In this document: positions 5,828 through 9,429 of the stretch, piece by piece | Layout of the letters: every line of letters starts with the position of its first letter | Numbering within the stretch: position 1 is the stretch's first letter | NCBI GenBank assembly: GCA_026414325.1 | Contig: JAOAJF010000026.1 | Location: forward strand, 1 to 9,429 | Source of the DNA: Microcaldota archaeon | GTDB taxonomy: Archaea; Micrarchaeota; Micrarchaeia; Anstonellales; Anstonellaceae | DNA: 9,429 bases | Direction of reading: 5' to 3' | The notes under the pieces: model-generated | What the model was told of the DNA's origin: nothing | Databases searched by the model: none | What the model saw: the letters and a program-made list of their open reading frames with translations, nothing else | Made by a program: the position numbers and the translations under genes

Positions 5828-5855
5828 AAAAGGCGGCCGGGCCTAGATAGGGGGT
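5828..5855 (+). promoter_or_regulatory. GC-rich leader and Shine-Dalgarno site of the second ftsZ
   Basis: AGGCGGCCGGGCCT (5831-5844) stands out in this AT-rich DNA and can form a 4-base stem (AGGC with GCCT) around GGCCGG. It is followed by AGGGGGT at 5849-5855, six bases before the ATG. AAAAGGCGGC (5828-5837) is exactly complementary to GCCGCCTTTT at 3016-3025 after the first ftsZ. Confidence 0.45.
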
Positions 5856-5861
5856 AAGAAA

Positions 5862-6911
5862 ATGTTTGGAGTAGAAGATAAAGAAGAAAAACTTTTTTCT
5901 AACGAAGATGTAAGAATAGCTATCGTCGGAGTTGGTGGAGGAGGCTGTAACACCGTAAACAGAATAGAAAGCATGGGAATAAAACATGTAAACACAATAG
6001 CAGTTAATACTGATAATTTGCATCTTTTATCTATAAAAGCTCAAAAGAAAGTTTTGATTGGAAGATCTATAACCAAAGGATTAGGTGCTGGAGGATTTCC
6101 AGAAGTAGCAGAAAAATGTGCTGAAGTCTCGAAAGATGAAATAGCTCAAGCAGTAGGAGAAAACGAGTTGGTATTTTTAGTTAGTGGGCTTGGAGGAGGA
6201 ACTGGAACTGGTGCTTCACCCCTAGTTGCAAGAATTGCAAAGGAGCAAGGTGCGATAGTAGTTTCAATAGTTACCACACCATTTTCATTAGAAAGAAGTA
6301 GACTAAAAAAAGCAGAATGGGGATTAGAAAGATTAGTAAAGGAATCAGATGCAGTAGTGGTAATAGACAACAACAGATTAAGTTCCTATGCTCAAAATCT
6401 TCCAATAACTGAAGCATTTTATTTAGCAGATGTAATAACAGCAAAAGCAGTAAAGGGAATTACAGAAACAATTGTGCAGCCTTCTCTAATGAATATTGAC
6501 TTTGCAGATGTAAAATCAGTAATGGAAAATGGAGGAGTGTCTCTGATCTCACTTGGAGAAGGTTCTGGACCAGATAGAGTGGAGATGGCTGCAAAAAAAG
6601 CTTTAGAACACCCGCTGCTAGATGTTTCTTTTGAAGGAGCTAAAGCAGCATTGATTCATATAGAGGCAAATGCATCCTTAACTTTAGGAGAAGCTTATAG
6701 TTTAGTTGAAAAGATTACTGAAAACTTTGCCTTAGATGCGAATGTAAAATTTGGTGCAAGATTAACGCCTATTCAGTCAGACACAATTTTAACTACAACC
6801 ATTATAACAGGTCTAAAATCAGAGGCAGTTCAAAAAGTGATGGGTTCACAAATAGCGCAACAGCAAAAAGTAAAAGAATTAGCATATTTAGAAGCTATTG
6901 GAAAAATTTAG
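5862..6911 (+). CDS. ftsZ: Cell-division GTPase FtsZ, archaeal FtsZ2 type (second copy)
   Basis: A 349-residue FtsZ paralogue, about half identical by eye to the product at 1935-3002. T1 loop GVGGGGCNT is at 23-31, tubulin signature GGGTGTG at 111-117, and T7 loop N211-I-D213-F-A-D216 is intact, so it should bind and hydrolyse GTP. TPFSLERSRLKKAEWGLERL and VIDNNRLSSYAQNLP again place it with FtsZ2 and not FtsZ1. It lacks the N-terminal extension of the first copy. The tail after residue 320 is about 30 residues, glutamine-rich (IAQQQKVKELA), and ends YLEAIGKI. Near the C-terminus it has EANASLTLGEA where the first copy has the common SGGSDLTLGDA, one of several differences in the C-terminal subdomain. 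The ATG at 5862 follows AGGGGGT. Codon use is more AT-rich than in the first copy, suggesting lower expression. Confidence 0.95.
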   Translation: MFGVEDKEEKLFSNEDVRIAIVGVGGGGCNTVNRIESMGIKHVNTIAVNTDNLHLLSIKAQKKVLIGRSITKGLGAGGFPEVAEKCAEVSKDEIAQAVGENELVFLVSGLGGGTGTGASPLVARIAKEQGAIVVSIVTTPFSLERSRLKKAEWGLERLVKESDAVVVIDNNRLSSYAQNLPITEAFYLADVITAKAVKGITETIVQPSLMNIDFADVKSVMENGGVSLISLGEGSGPDRVEMAAKKALEHPLLDVSFEGAKAALIHIEANASLTLGEAYSLVEKITENFALDANVKFGARLTPIQSDTILTTTIITGLKSEAVQKVMGSQIAQQQKVKELAYLEAIGKI

Positions 6912-6945
6912 TTTTTTCTTTTTACTATTTTTTATTTTTTTATTC
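6912..6945 (+). terminator. T-rich terminator after the second ftsZ
   Basis: Beginning two bases after the stop are runs of 6, 5, 6 and 7 T. The first 13 bases, TTTTTTCTTTTTA, match the start of the repeated terminator at 3049 and 3914; the rest differs. The minus strand shows no T-run here, so the convergent trm5 transcript has no obvious terminator in the gap. Confidence 0.6.
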
Positions 6946-6977
6946 TTTTATATTCGTGTTTGTATTTGAGTTTAGCT

Positions 6978-7745
6978 TTATTTTAACTTTTTAATTTTAA
7001 GATCAAAGACGACGTTTAGCAAGTTTGGTCCAATATCTCGAACAATTTTACTATAAAGAACTTTTAGAGTGCAATTTTTTGGTAACTGTTTTTTTATTTT
7101 GTTAAATACTGTTTGCGACCAATTTTTTGTTTTAGCAAAATCATAATAATGAATAATACCCTCGTTCTTTAAACACTTGATGGCTAGTTTTAGATATTTT
7201 GTATCTCCATATGGATGAGGCATTAAAATCCTATCTGCCCAATTGCAAAATTTTTTTGAATTTAAAATTTTTTTTACATCTGCTCTTATTGCCTCTATAT
7301 TTGAGCATCTATTTAGCTTTATGTTTTCTAAAAAAAATTTATAAGCGGAGTTATTTAATTCGATGGCAATAATTTTTTTTGCTTTAGAATATTTTGAGAT
7401 AGTTATTGGAAATGGCCCCACGCCTGCAAACAATACCAAAACATTTTCATTTTTTTTAACTTGCTGGGCAACTCTTAGTCTTTCATATGCCAATCTTGGA
7501 GAGAAAAAAACTTTATTTAAATCAAGCTTAAAGAACAATTTATTTTCTTTATGAATTGTTTCAGTACTTTTTTCTCCCCAAACCCACATATATTTTTTTA
7601 ATCTAAATTTAGAATATGTTTTTGAGCTTTCAAAAAAAATCGATTTTACTGATTTGGAATAATTTTTCAAAATAAAATCAATTGCTTGTTTTTTGGAATA
7701 TTGGCCCTTTTTAAAAACAGCTATTTGGCCTATTATATCAAACAT
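6978..7745 (-). CDS. trm5: tRNA (guanine-N1)-methyltransferase, Trm5/Tyw2 family
   Basis: A 255-residue S-adenosylmethionine-dependent enzyme that most likely makes m1G at position 37 next to the anticodon, preventing frameshifts. It begins with the D2-domain pattern FDIIGQIAV, then ETIHKEN (62-68), KVFFSPRL (78-85) and ER.RVA. The Rossmann fold carries FAGVGPF (106-112) and the acidic ribose-binding residue in AIELN (E129). MPHPYG at 175-180 occupies the place of the catalytic N-L-P-type motif of Trm5. It closes with RDIGPNLLNVVFDLKI. The N-terminal D1 tRNA-elbow domain of Trm5b is absent. The ATG at 7745 is chosen because GAGGGTG lies just upstream; an in-frame GTG at 7751 is part of that site. 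It overlaps the ABCE1 stop by 8 bases (ATGTTTGA), so the two are translationally coupled. A wyosine-branch enzyme (Tyw2/Taw22-like) is the alternative. Confidence 0.87.
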   Translation of the reverse strand: MFDIIGQIAVFKKGQYSKKQAIDFILKNYSKSVKSIFFESSKTYSKFRLKKYMWVWGEKSTETIHKENKLFFKLDLNKVFFSPRLAYERLRVAQQVKKNENVLVLFAGVGPFPITISKYSKAKKIIAIELNNSAYKFFLENIKLNRCSNIEAIRADVKKILNSKKFCNWADRILMPHPYGDTKYLKLAIKCLKNEGIIHYYDFAKTKNWSQTVFNKIKKQLPKNCTLKVLYSKIVRDIGPNLLNVVFDLKIKKLK

Positions 7746-9429
7746 TTTCACCCTCTATAAAATAATAAGAATTTTTCTCTTTTTGCTCGATATCCAGTCT
7801 TGAGCCTGGCTTGTTTATTTTTGGTCTAAAACTATCTTTATCTCTTCGTAGAGTTATTCCAACACCTTTTAAAAATCTATTAAAACCAGCGATTTTTGAA
7901 AGTGGAGAGCTTGCCTGACCATATTTAGAGCTCTGGCCTTCAAAAACAATCAAACGATTAGAAATAGCATCTATTAAGATTAAATCATGGTCAATTACAA
8001 AACATGCTTTTGAGGAATTGGATATTAGCCTTTGAATCAAAGAAGCTAAAAAAAGTCTTTGTTCAACATCCAAAAAAGCAGATGGCTCGTCTAATAAATA
8101 TAAATCTGCATTTGTAGCCAAAGCCCTTGCTATTTCCACTCTTTGTAATTCTCCTCCAGAAAGTTGATCTAAAGATTTTTCTGCAATTGAATTGATATTT
8201 AGTTTTGTACAAATTTCTTGAAAAAAACCTCCTTCAACAATATTTTGAGAGATATAATCAATAACTCTTAAACCCTCTACTGCTTTTATGTGCTGTGGTT
8301 TATAAGAAATTTTTAGTTTTTTTTCTTCTAGTTTTTGGTCTGCTAAAATTTTTCCTGCTAAAATGTCTGCAAATAAAGTTTTTCCTAAAGAGTTTTTTCC
8401 TATTATTCCAATAACCTCTCCTTGATAGATTTTTCCTTCTTCAGTTTTGAAAGAAAAATTTTCAAAAGTTTTTGAAAAAGAAGGATAGGCTAGCAAAATT
8501 TCATTTCTTGGCTGCTCTAGTGCAGTGTGACGAAATTTTATTTCATAATCTCTAAATCTAATATTTTCTTCTTTTAAAAAACCCTCTAAATACTGATTTA
8601 TTCCTACTCTCGAGTTTTTTATTTTTGAAACAATACCATAAGCATTTTCTTGGCCAAAAAAAACATATACATAATCTACCAAATAGTCAAATAAGGCTAA
8701 ATCATGCTCTATTACTATAACTTTTTTGTCTTTACTTAATTCTTTTATTATTTTGGCTACTTTTAGTCTTTGTTCTATATCTAAATAAGAAGCTGGCTCA
8801 TCAAAATAGTATAAATCTGCCTCTTTAATATAAGCTGCTGCTAAGGCTAGGCGCTGTAATTCTCCTCCTGATAAAACAGCAACATTTCGTTCTAGTATCT
8901 GATCCAATTCAAATATTTTAGAAACCTCTTTTATTTTTTGTTCATCAGCTAAATTTTTTAAAAGCTGGTAAGCAGTACCAACAAATACTGATTTTATTTT
9001 TTCAATATTTTGAGGTTTGAGGGAAACTTTTAGTTTTTTTTCTTTTAATTGCTTAAAATAGTGCTGCTCTAAAGGCCCAAGATTTTTTATAACCTTATCA
9101 TAATCCCAATCTTTTTCATATTCTGCAAAATTTGGAATAATTATGCCAGCTAAAATATGTAAGGCAGTAGATTTTCCAATTCCATTTTTGCCTAAAAAAC
9201 CAACCACTCCCTCGTCTTTAGGTATAGCTAAGCCATAGAGCCTAAACATATTTACTCCATATTGGTAAATAGGCCTGCCAACCTCTTCTACTAAGTTTAT
9301 AATAGTAATGCAGTTTGCTGGGCATTTTTTTGGGCAGATACCGCAACCAGTACATAAAATCTCAGAAATTATGGGATAGCCATCTTTATCAATTACCACA
9401 GTCTCCTGACCCATTAAAACTCCTGGGCA
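7738..9429 (-). CDS. abcE1: ABCE1/Rli1 ribosome-recycling ATPase, 5' end cut by window
   Basis: ABCE1 splits ribosomal subunits after termination. Counting from the first codon in the window (9429-9427), the frame opens CPGVLMGQET, which aligns with the CP-x-x-R-x-G-x-E-T of ABCE1, so the gene continues upstream and the Met at 9414 is internal; about 30-40 residues with the first iron-sulphur cysteines are outside. The second cluster motif CTGCGICPKKCP is at 26-37. NBD1: Walker A GKNGIGKST 80-88, signature LSGGELQR 186-193, FDEP 209-212, EHD 241-243. NBD2: GKNSLGKT 344-351, LSGGELQR 423-430, LDEP 446-449, DHD 480-482. The hallmark end segment RPKINKPGSRLD is present. Walker A of NBD2 is unusual (NSLGKTL for NGIGKTT) but keeps the lysine and threonine. 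It leads the operon with trm5. Confidence 0.97.
   Translation of the reverse strand, partial: CPGVLMGQETVVIDKDGYPIISEILCTGCGICPKKCPANCITIINLVEEVGRPIYQYGVNMFRLYGLAIPKDEGVVGFLGKNGIGKSTALHILAGIIIPNFAEYEKDWDYDKVIKNLGPLEQHYFKQLKEKKLKVSLKPQNIEKIKSVFVGTAYQLLKNLADEQKIKEVSKIFELDQILERNVAVLSGGELQRLALAAAYIKEADLYYFDEPASYLDIEQRLKVAKIIKELSKDKKVIVIEHDLALFDYLVDYVYVFFGQENAYGIVSKIKNSRVGINQYLEGFLKEENIRFRDYEIKFRHTALEQPRNEILLAYPSFSKTFENFSFKTEEGKIYQGEVIGIIGKNSLGKTLFADILAGKILADQKLEEKKLKISYKPQHIKAVEGLRVIDYISQNIVEGGFFQEICTKLNINSIAEKSLDQLSGGELQRVEIARALATNADLYLLDEPSAFLDVEQRLFLASLIQRLISNSSKACFVIDHDLILIDAISNRLIVFEGQSSKYGQASSPLSKIAGFNRFLKGVGITLRRDKDSFRPKINKPGSRLDIEQKEKNSYYFIEGENV

Noticed and set aside
7602..7613. Palindrome TCTAAATTTAGA resembling the half sites of the repeat at 3975-3992
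   Set aside because: It lies inside the trm5 coding region and is of low complexity; no regulatory position supports it.
9412..9414. ATG at 9414 as the start of ABCE1
   Set aside because: The frame stays open upstream to the edge and reads CPGVL, which continues the conserved iron-sulphur region, so this Met is internal.
1..9429. CRISPR arrays, insertion sequences, rRNA genes
   Set aside because: No spaced direct repeats, transposase-like frames, terminal inverted repeats or rRNA sequence were seen.

Overview
This is archaeal DNA. It carries ABCE1/Rli1, an archaeal-type Dph6, a Trm5-family tRNA methyltransferase, a Hef-like helicase and two archaeal FtsZ proteins. The start sites have TATA boxes of the TTTAAATA type and Shine-Dalgarno sequences such as AGGAGGTG, and the ends of transcripts are marked by runs of T. 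The DNA is strongly AT-rich and the genes are compact (a Trm5 without its N-terminal D1 domain, short intergenic gaps). That would fit a DPANN-type archaeon such as the Woesearchaeota/Pacearchaeota group, but the lineage is an inference and no marker here settles it.

Layout. Positions 2-166 (minus) hold the first 55 codons of an unrecognised gene that leaves the window on the left. Next, also on the minus strand, come dph6 (about 222-863), a tRNA-Ala(CGC) gene immediately upstream of it (881-952), a small DUF2892-type membrane protein (988-1176) and a MarC-family membrane protein (1260-1844). From 1935 to 6911 all genes are on the plus strand: an FtsZ2-type ftsZ, an unrecognised protein with a coiled coil and two membrane segments, a Hef/FANCM-like helicase without a nuclease domain, and a second FtsZ2-type ftsZ. 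From 6978 to the right edge a minus-strand operon holds trm5 and ABCE1; the ABCE1 gene is cut by the window edge.

The centre looks like a cell-division island. Two FtsZ paralogues, both of the FtsZ2 kind and both with intact GTPase motifs, bracket a possible membrane tether and a replication-fork-repair helicase. The first ftsZ and the coiled-coil gene share an almost identical core promoter, and T-rich terminators recur after three of the plus-strand genes. The flanking minus-strand genes serve translation: tRNA-Ala, diphthamide synthesis on EF2, tRNA position-37 methylation and ribosome recycling.

The most notable points are the paired FtsZ2-type genes with an uncharacterised membrane protein between them, a dph6 with no canonical start codon where one is expected, a perfect 10-base complementarity between the 3' end of the first ftsZ transcript and the 5' leader of the second, and a symmetric TATA element between marC and ftsZ.
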